A stretch of 32,241 bases of DNA from assembly GCA_903881545.1 (NCBI GenBank), contig CAIRTQ010000065.1, positions 1 to 32,241 on the forward strand, read 5' to 3'. The stretch comes from an uncultured Elusimicrobia bacterium (lineage in GTDB: Bacteria; Elusimicrobiota; Elusimicrobia; UBA1565; UBA9628). Position 1 is the stretch's first letter, and each line of letters begins with the position of its first letter. Below are positions 7,563-15,126 of the stretch, one piece after another. The translations under genes were made by a program, and so were the position numbers. Under the pieces are notes generated by a model. That model ran no database searches. It was not told where the DNA came from and saw only the letters and a list, made by a program, of their open reading frames with translations.

Positions 7563-9017
7563 CTATCTGGTCGGATTCCCCAGCTTGCTGTGGTGGCGGC
7601 CGTAGCCGAAATAGATGCAGAAGCCGATGGCCATCCAGACGATGAGACGCAACCAGGTGCCTAGGGGCAGTCCCGCCATCTGGATCAAGGCCGTGGCCAC
7701 GCCCAAGGCCGGCACCCAGGGCACCAGGGGTGTGCGGAATGGCCGGTGCGCGTCGGGATGGGTGCGGCGCAGGATAATGATCCCGGCGCAGACGATGGCG
7801 AAAGCCAGCAAGGTCCCGATGGAAACCATCTCACCCAGGATCCCTATGGGGAAGAAGCCTGCGAAGGCCGCGGCCACGCTGCCCGTCAGTATGGTCGTGA
7901 CATGCGGGGTCCGGAAGCGCGGGTGTATGGAGGCGAAGCCCTTGGGCAGGAGTCCGTCCTTGGCCATGGCGTAGAACACCCGGGGCTGGCCCATGAGCAT
8001 GACCAGGATGACTGAGCTTAGGCCCGCGACGGCGCCCAGCTTGATGATGGGGCGCAGCCAGAACAGTCCCGGTCCGGCGGTATCTACGCCCACGGCCATG
8101 GGGTCCGGTACTAGCAGCTTGTCGTATTTGACGATGCCGGTGAGCACCAGGGCCACAAGCACATAGAGCACCGTGCAGACCGCCAAGGAGCCCAGGATGC
8201 CGATGGGCATGTCTCTCTGGGGATTCTTGGCTTCCTGGGCCGTGGTGGAGATCGCGTCGAAGCCGATATAGGCGAAGAAGATGACGCCGGCCCCGCGCAG
8301 GACGCCGCTCCAGCCGTAATGGCCAAAGGTCCCATCGTTGGGCGGGATGAAGGGATGCCAGTTCTCGGGATGGATGAACTTGAAGCCGAAGGCGATGAAG
8401 AGCAGGACCACGCAGACCTTGGTGATGACGATGGCGTCGTTGAATTTGGAGGATTCCTTGATGCCGACCACGAGCAAGGCGGTGATGGCCGCGATGATGA
8501 GGACGGCCGGCAGGTTGATGATGGCGCCGCTGGTCTGCCAACCGGTCTTGACATCATAGATCAGGGGTGAGTTCGTCAGCGCCGCGGGCAGATGCACGCC
8601 CCAGTCCCTAAGGAAGCTCACCACATAGCCGGACCATCCGACCGCGACCGTGGACGCGCCGAAAAGATACTCCAGGACAAGATCCCATCCGATGATCCAG
8701 GCGCAGAACTCTCCCATGGTGGCGTAGGCGTAGGTGTAGGCGCTGCCCGCCACGGGAATCATGGAGGCGAACTCCGCATAGCAAAGCCCAGCAAAGGCGC
8801 ATGCGATGGCGGAGAATATGAAGGATAGGACGATGCCGGGGCCGGCGTATTGCGCCGCGGCCTGGCCGGTGAGGACGAAGATGCCGGCCCCGATGATGCC
8901 GCCTACGCCGAGCATGGTGAGATTGAGGGGTCCTAGCACCCTTTTGAGGGCGTGAGTCTCATCCAGGTTCTCCTGGAGCAATACCCGAAGCGGCTTGGTT
9001 ACCCAAAGGCTCGCCAT
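7563..9017 (-). CDS. APC-superfamily amino acid permease
   Basis: Inner-membrane amino acid transporter of the cationic amino acid transporter/YfnA type. The 484-residue product has about twelve hydrophobic helices. The first helix contains the conserved GVGGIIGAGIFVLTG motif and helix 6 region contains FFAYIGFDAISTTAQEAKNP, both characteristic of this group. The start at 9017 has TAGGAG six bases upstream; the open frame continues beyond it but is not family-like. It is convergent with the solute-binding lipoprotein gene, 18 bases apart. It lies 49 bases downstream of the glycosyltransferase gene on the same strand. The substrate is not resolvable from sequence; basic or broad neutral amino acids are typical. 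Confidence 0.92.
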   Translation of the reverse strand: MASLWVTKPLRVLLQENLDETHALKRVLGPLNLTMLGVGGIIGAGIFVLTGQAAAQYAGPGIVLSFIFSAIACAFAGLCYAEFASMIPVAGSAYTYAYATMGEFCAWIIGWDLVLEYLFGASTVAVGWSGYVVSFLRDWGVHLPAALTNSPLIYDVKTGWQTSGAIINLPAVLIIAAITALLVVGIKESSKFNDAIVITKVCVVLLFIAFGFKFIHPENWHPFIPPNDGTFGHYGWSGVLRGAGVIFFAYIGFDAISTTAQEAKNPQRDMPIGILGSLAVCTVLYVLVALVLTGIVKYDKLLVPDPMAVGVDTAGPGLFWLRPIIKLGAVAGLSSVILVMLMGQPRVFYAMAKDGLLPKGFASIHPRFRTPHVTTILTGSVAAAFAGFFPIGILGEMVSIGTLLAFAIVCAGIIILRRTHPDAHRPFRTPLVPWVPALGVATALIQMAGLPLGTWLRLIVWMAIGFCIYFGYGRHHSKLGNPTR

Positions 9018-9066
9018 GATTACTCCTATGCTACTCGTTAGATAGCGGCTAACGGATTCTACAAAG

Positions 9067-10722
9067 TTAGGACCGGAAAGATTGCCATGCGGAAATACGG
9101 TAAATCTTGAGGGCCGGTCCCGCGACGCGTCCCTGTTCCGGCAGGAACTCGCGCAGCAAGGACAAGCGTTGCAGGCCCGCGAAGAACGCTGCCAGCTGCG
9201 GCGCACGCTCGGGCGTGGCCCCGAAATCCGAGATCACCACATATTCGACTCCCGCGGCGAGCGCCGCGGACAAACCGGCTGAAACGTCCAAGGTCGGCGC
9301 GTCGGCCTGCGAGAGCCGCACGTGGCGGGGCGAGGAGTGCAGGTCCGCCGCGGAACGCGCGATGCGGTAGACGCGCCAGCCGCCCCCAGGGTGGGTGGCG
9401 GCCATGCCGAGGTAGAGGCGGGCGCGCGGGGAACCCGCTTCCCGGGTCTTGCGCCAAAGCCTCTCGATTTGTTCCCGGCTCATGTTCAAGTCCGGTGAGG
9501 CGTGCGAACTATCGAGCAGGACTGTCGCGCCGGCGGGCACGTTGTGGCGCATCCAATCCGTCGCTTCAGCCCGGGTGTCGGGCAGCTGGAGGCCTCTGTC
9601 GTAGAAGGCCGAGGCGCAAAGTCCCGGGCCCAAGGCCGCGGCCAAGAGGAGGGCGAGCGTCGCGCGGCCCGCCTGGGCTTGCAGCCAGGACAGGCCTTCT
9701 GCGGATAGCAAGGCCAGTCCGGGGAATACCGCCAGCAGGTAGCGCGGCCAGGTTCCCTCTTCGTTGTTGCTCAAGGCCACGATGTAGACCGCGATCGGTA
9801 TGAGGAACACCCAAGCCAGACGGCGCTCCGTCCGCCAGAGCCTGACGGCCCCCAGCACGATCCCCACTCCGGCCAAAGACCAGGGCCCCGCGAACTCCCA
9901 GATGTTGCGCAGAACTCTCTCGGTCGTGGCCAGGCGGCTCCAGGTTTGCAAGGCGGTCAGTTCGGAGAGGTCCTTCATGCTGGCCCAGAAATTGGGGAAA
10001 TCCAAAGCGATGTATGGCGAGCCGGCCAAGAAGCCGAGCAGGGCGGCCAGAGCGCATTCCCAAAACCAGCGCCGCCGCGGGCGAGCGGGCGAGAGGAAGT
10101 GAGCCGGCAGCGCGGCCACGGGCAGCAGTCCGGCTGTATACTGACTCGACATGGCCAGGCCCATGCACAGCCCTGCCAGCCAGTGCGAGCGCCGGTCGCC
10201 GTCTCGATGAAGTTTGAGCAGGAATAACCAGGCGAGGCAGGCCCATAGGAACATCAGGCAGTCGGGCTTGGCGGAGTGGGAAAGCTCCACCAAGACCGGC
10301 GAGAAGGCCAGCAGGAGTGCGGCCCAGGGCAGGCCGTCGGGCCGGCGCGACCGTTCGGTCCGGACCAGCGCCCAGAGCCCCAGCAGCCCGCAGGCTGTAG
10401 ACAGGCCGCGCGCTATGAGATAGAAACCCGTGGGATGCCAGGCGTAGAGTCCGATGAACTGGGTGACTCCGTGCAGTTTTCCCAGGCTCGACAAAAGTGT
10501 GAAATAGATCCCGTAGCAGAAGAAGAGCAGGTAAGGCCAGAGGGTGGGGTACTTGAAGAAGGCCGGCTTGAGGCTGCCGCCGCCAAAGGAGAGCGCGAGA
10601 TTGATGATGTGCGGTTCATCCGCGTTGTAGATGGCAGGCAGTCCCCAGGAGATGCCCGCCAGGCGCAGGGCAATCACCGCGAAGGCGGCCAAAAGTGCGA
10701 GGACCGGCCAGGCGCGCCTCAA
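9067..10722 (-). CDS. GT39-like integral membrane glycosyltransferase
   Basis: A polytopic membrane protein of the dolichyl-phosphate-mannose mannosyltransferase/ArnT-like class, which transfers a sugar from a polyprenyl-phosphate donor to an acceptor in the periplasmic leaflet. An N-terminal helix is followed by the conserved acidic pair in the first outer loop (NADEPH, residues about 28-33). About ten more hydrophobic segments follow, then a soluble C-terminal domain from about residue 410. I chose the TTG at 10722 (551 residues): it is five bases after the amylase stop and just before the first helix. The remaining upstream frame overlaps the amylase gene and is low-complexity Arg-rich, thus spurious. 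Acceptor and sugar are unknown. Confidence 0.8.
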   Translation of the reverse strand: MRRAWPVLALLAAFAVIALRLAGISWGLPAIYNADEPHIINLALSFGGGSLKPAFFKYPTLWPYLLFFCYGIYFTLLSSLGKLHGVTQFIGLYAWHPTGFYLIARGLSTACGLLGLWALVRTERSRRPDGLPWAALLLAFSPVLVELSHSAKPDCLMFLWACLAWLFLLKLHRDGDRRSHWLAGLCMGLAMSSQYTAGLLPVAALPAHFLSPARPRRRWFWECALAALLGFLAGSPYIALDFPNFWASMKDLSELTALQTWSRLATTERVLRNIWEFAGPWSLAGVGIVLGAVRLWRTERRLAWVFLIPIAVYIVALSNNEEGTWPRYLLAVFPGLALLSAEGLSWLQAQAGRATLALLLAAALGPGLCASAFYDRGLQLPDTRAEATDWMRHNVPAGATVLLDSSHASPDLNMSREQIERLWRKTREAGSPRARLYLGMAATHPGGGWRVYRIARSAADLHSSPRHVRLSQADAPTLDVSAGLSAALAAGVEYVVISDFGATPERAPQLAAFFAGLQRLSLLREFLPEQGRVAGPALKIYRISAWQSFRS

Positions 10723-10727
10723 GCCGT

Positions 10728-12248
10728 TTAGAGCCCGCTGACGGAATAGACCGCGTAGCCCCGCGGCGGCGCAGAGAGCGTGGCCCAGCCGTTGGCATCG
10801 CTGGAAGCGTTTGCGGGCTGTTGATTGTGGCCCTTGACGGTCGAGGACCAAGCGTAGGCCTTGAGGGTTTTGCTCTTTAGGTAGTTGTTCTTGATCTGGA
10901 CGCGCGCGCCCTTCCAGTCGGTGGGATTGGCGTTGATGACCACCACATAGCCCGGCTGGGAGGCGCCGTAGCCGCCGCTGGCGTAGGCGATGAGCTGGCC
11001 GTCGTCGCGCTTGAGCACCTGGATGTTGGGAGAGCCGGCAGCGAGTTTTTCCCGGCACCAGACCAAGGGCGCTATGCCATTGCCCGCGCCCGGCGAGTCC
11101 GCGCCGCCGCCGTGCGCCAGACCGTAGTCGAAATAGTCCTTCCAGAAGATGTCGGGGTAGCCTTGGTAGGTCAGGATGAAGGCGTAGGCCATCATCTTGT
11201 CGTTGGCAATACCGTCCGTGTCATGGTTGGCCACGAAGGTCACGGCGCGCAGGGGGTTCCGGGCGGCGTAGGATTTATCCGGGTTGAGGATGTCGGGTAG
11301 CCAGGCGGAGCCCGCAGTGTCGTTGCAGACTCCCTGCAAGGTGTAATAGAGGGGGAAATCGAAGACGGAGATTCCGCCGCCGGAGGCGCTGATCCAGGAA
11401 TCAATGAGGCCGGTGTTGGTGTCCCAGTATTCGGCGACGCTGAATGGCTGGCCGGTGGCCGCCCAGAAATCGCGAGCCATCCAGGGGTGGTAGCCCTTGG
11501 TGTAGTCGAAGCGCCAGCCGCCGTTGAAGCCGGCGTTCTTGGGGTCCTGCAGCCATTGGCCCCACTGGATGATGTCGTAATAGGCGTGCCCGGGGCTGTT
11601 GCCCGTCACAGAGCAGATGTCGGGCATGTCGCCGAAGGTCCCTTCGTCAGCGGCCTCGAAGGTCGATGGGTGGAATTCGTTGTAGCGCCATTGCGCCCGG
11701 CCGCTGGCGGTGTTGCTGAAGTCAGTCCAGGTGGCCCTGGCGGCTTTGGGACTGGCTCCGGTCTTGCCGCCGTAGCCGTGGCTGCGGCTGGCGATGCTGC
11801 TTAGATCGGTCTGCACGGCCATGCCGGCGTTGGGATTGGGTTCGAGGAGGCCGCCGGACCTGTGATTGAGGACGATGTCGGCCATGCAGGCGATGCCGGC
11901 GGAGCGGTAAGCGGCTATGGCCTCCTTGAGGTCCTGCTGGGTTCCAAAGCGCGTGGCCACCGAGCCGTCCTGGTCATAGGCGCCCAGGTCGAAGTAATCG
12001 TGCGGGTCGTAGCCCATCGAGTTCGGCCCGGATTGGGCCTTGGACGGCGGGGGGAACCAAAGCCGGTCTATTCCGTAGCCGTCCGCCATGTTGCGCAGTT
12101 CCTGGGCCTTGGCGGTCATGGTGTGGTACCAGCCGTTGGGCACGTCCCAGTAGAAACCCTCCATCATTACCCCTGCGGAAGCGGAGGTCGTGAGGAAGGC
12201 GCCGCAAAGTACCGCAACGGCGGGCCGCCAAATCATTTTCAAGTTCAT
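10728..12248 (-). CDS. secreted alpha-amylase (GH13)
   Basis: Endo-acting alpha-1,4-glucanase of 506 residues, exported by Sec: basic start, hydrophobic core, and a likely cleavage after the ASA motif at residue 25. The mature protein starts near GVMMEGFYWD, the variant typical of plant/archaeal-like amylases. GH13 signatures are ADIVLNH (123-129), GWRFDYTKGY with nucleophile Asp248, AEYWD with acid/base Glu273, and NHD with Asp343. A C-terminal beta-sheet domain occupies roughly the last 80 residues. AGGAT precedes the ATG. It is followed closely by the membrane glycosyltransferase. It likely supplies maltodextrins that the phosphorylase could use. I see no carbohydrate-binding module. Confidence 0.93.
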   Translation of the reverse strand: MNLKMIWRPAVAVLCGAFLTTSASAGVMMEGFYWDVPNGWYHTMTAKAQELRNMADGYGIDRLWFPPPSKAQSGPNSMGYDPHDYFDLGAYDQDGSVATRFGTQQDLKEAIAAYRSAGIACMADIVLNHRSGGLLEPNPNAGMAVQTDLSSIASRSHGYGGKTGASPKAARATWTDFSNTASGRAQWRYNEFHPSTFEAADEGTFGDMPDICSVTGNSPGHAYYDIIQWGQWLQDPKNAGFNGGWRFDYTKGYHPWMARDFWAATGQPFSVAEYWDTNTGLIDSWISASGGGISVFDFPLYYTLQGVCNDTAGSAWLPDILNPDKSYAARNPLRAVTFVANHDTDGIANDKMMAYAFILTYQGYPDIFWKDYFDYGLAHGGGADSPGAGNGIAPLVWCREKLAAGSPNIQVLKRDDGQLIAYASGGYGASQPGYVVVINANPTDWKGARVQIKNNYLKSKTLKAYAWSSTVKGHNQQPANASSDANGWATLSAPPRGYAVYSVSGL

Positions 12249-12278
12249 GTTCGATCCTGGCCTGGAAGAATGATGGAT

Positions 12279-12284
12279 ATTATA
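12279..12284 (-). promoter_or_regulatory. candidate -10 element of the amylase gene
   Basis: A perfect TATAAT reads on the minus strand 31 bases before the amylase ATG, in an AT-rich island (12271-12300) that contrasts with its surroundings. No good -35 hexamer lies at the usual spacing. A second TATAAT reads on the plus strand at 12291-12296, so orientation is not proven. The placement 5' of amylase, in the 98-base gap after adenosine deaminase, supports independent control. Confidence 0.4.
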
Positions 12285-12346
12285 CTCGAATATAATCGGA
12301 ATAGGCGAGCCGGGTCAGGGCCTAAAGTCCTATGGGTGCCTGGGCA

Positions 12347-13570
12347 TCAAGCCGGGCCGGACAGGAATTCGTTCTCCACCTCGCGGTAGCGCGATACCAC
12401 CGCGGCCACGAAGTCGCGTTTGGCGTTGTAGCTGCCCGGGAAAAAGCTGCCTTTGAATCCGGCGATGACCAGGTTGCGCAGTTGATGGTGGGTAAGGTTG
12501 ACGTGGCGGGCGACCAGCTCCAATTCCTTGGAGACCGTGGTGTCGGAGACCAGCCGGTTGTCGGTGCAGATGCTCACCGAGAGGCCGTAGTCGATCATCC
12601 TCTTGATGGGGTGCGCCGCGATGGACTCCAGCGAGGGTGTGGTTTGCAGGTTGCTGGTCACGCAGGCCTCGATGCCGATGCGCTGGCTGGCGATGTAGCT
12701 GGCCAGGTCCTCCACATAACGCCGGCGGTCCGGGATGTCGGGGTCTTGGATCATGTCGTGCGCAAAGAGGAAAGTCCCGTGCCCGATGCGGTTGGCGTGG
12801 CATTGGGTGATGGCCTGCCAGATGGACTCCGGGCCGTAGGCCTCGCCGGCGTGCACGGTCTTGCGGATGAAGTGGTCGTGGGCGTATTGGTAGGCCGCGC
12901 GGTGGTGCTCCGGGGGGTAGCCAGCTTCCTCGCCGGCCAGGTCGAAGCCGACCACGGGGATGCCGGCCTGGGACCAGGCCACGGCCGAGCGCGAGAGCTC
13001 CAAGGAAGCCGCGGAGTAGATGTCGTCCTTGTCGGCGTGCTCCATGATGCTGAGCAGATTGGCGTAGTAGGGCGACATGCCGGCGCTGAAGCGGCGCATG
13101 CCGCAGACGATGATGCCGTAGTGGAAGGGGAGATCCTTGCCTTTGCGTACCTCGGGCTTGCGGTTGTGGGCCTTGGCCCCGGCCCAGAGGCCTTGGGCCA
13201 CGGCGCGCACCGCGTCGGTGGAGGTCAGGCGGTCGCAGACGTGGAGCTGGGGGGCGAAGCGGACCTCGATGTAGCGCACGCCCTCGGCGGCGTTGTCCTC
13301 CACGAGCTCCTGGGCCACGCGGGCGAGGTTCTCGGGCGAACGTAGGACCGCGCAGGTGTAGGCGAAGCCCTTGAGGTATTCGCGCAAGCTGTTGTAGGAG
13401 GATTTGAATACGAGTTCGCGCATGCCGGACTCGGTGCGCGAGGGGAGCTTGACCTTCTCCTGGTGGGCGAGCTCGATGAGGGTCTTGAGGCGCAGGGAGC
13501 CGTCCAGGTGGAGGTGGAGGTCGGATTTGGGGATGCGGCGGATGAATTCCGCGGAGATGTTGTCGAGCAT
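12347..13570 (-). CDS. add: adenosine deaminase
   Basis: Zinc enzyme that hydrolyses adenosine or deoxyadenosine to inosine for purine salvage; amidohydrolase superfamily. The 407-residue product is longer than E. coli Add (333). The metal ligands are visible: His19 and His21 in DLHLHLDGS, His240 in VHAGE with catalytic Glu243, His264 in RIGHGT, and Asp337 in CTDNR. The residue after Asp337 is Asn rather than the Asp common in the human and E. coli enzymes; this is known in other bacterial deaminases. Related aminodeoxyfutalosine or adenine deaminases cannot be excluded. The start codon lies in a 7-bp hairpin. The convergent overlap is none; the amylase gene follows after 98 bases. Confidence 0.88.
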   Translation of the reverse strand: MLDNISAEFIRRIPKSDLHLHLDGSLRLKTLIELAHQEKVKLPSRTESGMRELVFKSSYNSLREYLKGFAYTCAVLRSPENLARVAQELVEDNAAEGVRYIEVRFAPQLHVCDRLTSTDAVRAVAQGLWAGAKAHNRKPEVRKGKDLPFHYGIIVCGMRRFSAGMSPYYANLLSIMEHADKDDIYSAASLELSRSAVAWSQAGIPVVGFDLAGEEAGYPPEHHRAAYQYAHDHFIRKTVHAGEAYGPESIWQAITQCHANRIGHGTFLFAHDMIQDPDIPDRRRYVEDLASYIASQRIGIEACVTSNLQTTPSLESIAAHPIKRMIDYGLSVSICTDNRLVSDTTVSKELELVARHVNLTHHQLRNLVIAGFKGSFFPGSYNAKRDFVAAVVSRYREVENEFLSGPA

Positions 13571-13585
13571 AGGAGGTATCCTATG
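13568..13585 (-). promoter_or_regulatory. hairpin over the ribosome binding site and start codon of add
   Basis: The 18 bases form a perfect inverted repeat with 7-base arms (CATAGGA / TCCTATG) and a 4-base loop. In the add message the 5' arm holds the weak AGGA ribosome binding site and the 3' arm ends in the ATG, so folding would hide both. It could also be a DNA operator for a dimeric repressor. No regulator gene is next to it apart from the ORF6N remnant. Confidence 0.4.
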
Positions 13586-13609
13586 AAATTTTAAGGATGA
13601 AATCCGATT

Positions 13610-13861
13610 CTAGGGGCAGTCCCGGCGGCCGCCATGCTGGGCCGAACTTGATATTCCATTTTGGAATATCAAGTTTCCCTTCTGAGTCAGGCGGAATTTG
13701 AAATCTGGTGGGAAGCGCTCGGCGTTGCGCTTCACAGCCTTGTTGAGATCTTGAGTGCGGACTCCGTAGAGTTCGGCGAGGTCGCTGTCCCGCATGACTT
13801 TCAGGCCGCGGATCAGATAGATATGGCGTTCGATATTCGCCGCTATTGCGATTTCTTTCAT
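13610..13861 (-). pseudogene. ORF6N-domain protein, truncated
   Basis: The 83-residue frame matches the ORF6N DNA-binding domain found in phage antirepressor-like and mobile-element proteins. It has an IERHIYLIRGLKVMRDSDLAELYGV-type start, NKAVKRNAERFPPDF in the middle and HGGRR near the end. Full proteins continue after GGRR with an aromatic/Pro and an AFTEQGV segment and reach 150-300 residues. Here a stop follows GGRRDCP and no other frame continues the family sequence. I therefore read it as a remnant, although expression of a short domain is possible. The ATG at 13861 is preferred; a TTG precedes it. A 14-base inverted repeat lies inside the frame. Confidence 0.6.
13645..13675. repeat. 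perfect 14-bp inverted repeat with 3-base loop
   Basis: Arms at 13645-13658 and 13662-13675 are exact reverse complements (AACTTGATATTCCA and its partner), separated by TTT. It is AT-rich in GC-rich surroundings. It lies inside the ORF6N remnant where the family's SQ/NG region is encoded. It could be a protein-binding site or a hairpin in RNA from either strand. Confidence 0.85.
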
Positions 13862-14093
13862 CAATGTAAGCCCCTAGAACATACGAGGGAGCCCTCGGAA
13901 AGTTCCATCCTGATGGCCTGGTGGAGACGCGATTCGGTGAGAAAAATGCCACCTTAATGCCCTCAATTCTAGATAAAGCGTTTAAGGGAGAGCTGTAATT
14001 GGCCTTATTCGTCGGGCAGGTAAGGCCGGATCGGCCCCCAATCCTCGGCGCCCATCTCCTTCAGCTTCCCGCCTGCACGGCATTCGCCCGACG
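13862..14093. other. 232-bp gap with a possible coding remnant
   Basis: No complete gene is seen. On the minus strand one frame from about 14100 down to a TAA at 14005-14007 has strongly biased codons and reads like a C-terminus (including GGKLKEMGAEDWGPIRP), but it has no credible start because it runs into the barrel-protein gene. The rest, toward 13862, shows no gene or clear terminator. Confidence 0.35.
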
Positions 14094-14825
14094 TCAGAGG
14101 TTGATGTCGACCTGTATCGTGACCGTATTCTTCCCGGCCACAGCGCGGTCGCTATAGATGTCGTAGCCGAAGAGCACGCTCGTCTTCTCCGAGAAGGCCC
14201 AGGAGAACCCCAGGTTGGTCGAGCCTGCGAGAGACTCCCCACCCTGGTAGTCGACCGCGAACCAGAGCTTGTCGGAAATTTCCTTCATGGTCCTGTCCCA
14301 GGACACCAAGAGTCCGTTGTTGGCCACCCGCCCCTGGGAGTCGCGCAGGACCGCGCCGTTGCCGCCGTAATATCCGGCGGAAATCCGTCCGACGACAGGG
14401 AAGGTCCGCGCCATAAGGCCGTAGGTAAGGTCCTGATTGGTGTCGCCGTTCTTCGTCCCTATGTTGTAGCACCCGATGGCGAAAGCCGGCGACCACTCGG
14501 CCAGGGATTTTTCCGGCGTGCCCACCTTGCCGTGGAAATAGAGCGGGTTGTTGTCTAGGACCTTGTCCCCTTGGTACATCAGATCGAAGCCGGCCTCGGC
14601 CTGTATCTTCTGGGTCGGCAGGATGCCGACGGTCGGGCCGACCATCGCCATCGGCCCTTTGCGCACGCCATTGGTTTCATCCTGGGTGCGCAGATAGGTG
14701 TCGATGTTTAAATGCCAGACCTTGTAAGGTTGGATGTCCGTGGAAGGAATCCAGATTTGCGTGGACGGAGTGGCCTGCGCCCGGACGGCCCAGGCCAATG
14801 CCAATAAGGTCAGAATCGTCTTCAT
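14094..14825 (-). CDS. hypothetical secreted protein, probably outer-membrane barrel-like
   Basis: I do not recognise a named family. The 243-residue product starts with a clean Sec signal peptide (MKTILTLLALAWAVRAQA, cut after about residue 18). The mature part is rich in alternating aromatic and polar residues, with strand-like segments such as KVWHLNIDTYLR and TSVLFGYDIYSD, and ends ITIQ-like in a terminal strand (VTIQVDINL). These traits fit a beta-barrel or porin-like outer-membrane protein, but that is inference. The ATG at 14825 is chosen by its signal peptide and by TAGGA eight bases upstream; another ATG nine bases upstream is possible. The small membrane gene follows upstream on the same strand after 74 bases. 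Confidence 0.7.
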   Translation of the reverse strand: MKTILTLLALAWAVRAQATPSTQIWIPSTDIQPYKVWHLNIDTYLRTQDETNGVRKGPMAMVGPTVGILPTQKIQAEAGFDLMYQGDKVLDNNPLYFHGKVGTPEKSLAEWSPAFAIGCYNIGTKNGDTNQDLTYGLMARTFPVVGRISAGYYGGNGAVLRDSQGRVANNGLLVSWDRTMKEISDKLWFAVDYQGGESLAGSTNLGFSWAFSEKTSVLFGYDIYSDRAVAGKNTVTIQVDINL

Positions 14826-14899
14826 GGGACCCATCCTAACAAATCCCCCATCCGGACGGGATAACCCCTCCGGCCCCTCGTCAGAGGTCCGCGGGCGGT

Positions 14900-15046
14900 T
14901 TAGCGCGGGGCCGTGGCGGCTGGGGCTGCGGGCGTCTCGGCGGGGGCAGGCGCCGGTTGGAGATAGCGGGTCGCGAGTAAAGCGGCCAGGGCGACGGCCA
15001 CGATCACCAGGCTTGCCAGCAGGCTCTTCTTGTGTTCTTCTTGCAT
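14900..15046 (-). CDS. small single-pass membrane protein, 48 residues
   Basis: A short frame with a strong ribosome binding site (GGAGGAG, 15050-15056 on the complementary strand, four bases before the ATG). The product has a charged start MQEEHKKS, a 20-residue hydrophobic segment (about residues 9-26, LLASLVIVAVALAALLA) and a Pro/Ala-rich tail. Codons are C/G-ending like the neighbours. It is probably an inner-membrane protein with the Pro/Ala tail in the periplasm, and lies just upstream of the barrel-like gene. No family is recognised; the function is unknown. Confidence 0.6.
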   Translation of the reverse strand: MQEEHKKSLLASLVIVAVALAALLATRYLQPAPAPAETPAAPAATAPR

Positions 15047-15126
15047 TCGCTCCTCCGTGGAGACCGGGCGCGGCCCCGGGCCTTAGGCCATGATAACTTT
15101 TTTGGGATTTGATATCATTCGCGGCG

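Noticed and set aside
7831..8541. Minus-strand frame within the amino acid permease gene
   Set aside because: Same-strand shadow in another frame; no hydrophobic pattern, rich in His/Arg/Pro.
10723..11058. Longer N-terminus of the membrane glycosyltransferase
   Set aside because: The extended frame overlaps the amylase gene and is Arg-rich low-complexity sequence, with no signal or helix.
12291..12296. Plus-strand TATAAT between amylase and adenosine deaminase
   Set aside because: No plus-strand gene or RNA lies downstream within reach, so it is more likely part of the AT-rich amylase promoter island.
15060..15110. Intrinsic terminator with T-run before the cytosine deaminase gene
   Set aside because: A GC-rich stretch is followed by a run of T, but no plus-strand gene ends there and the stem is short and imperfect.
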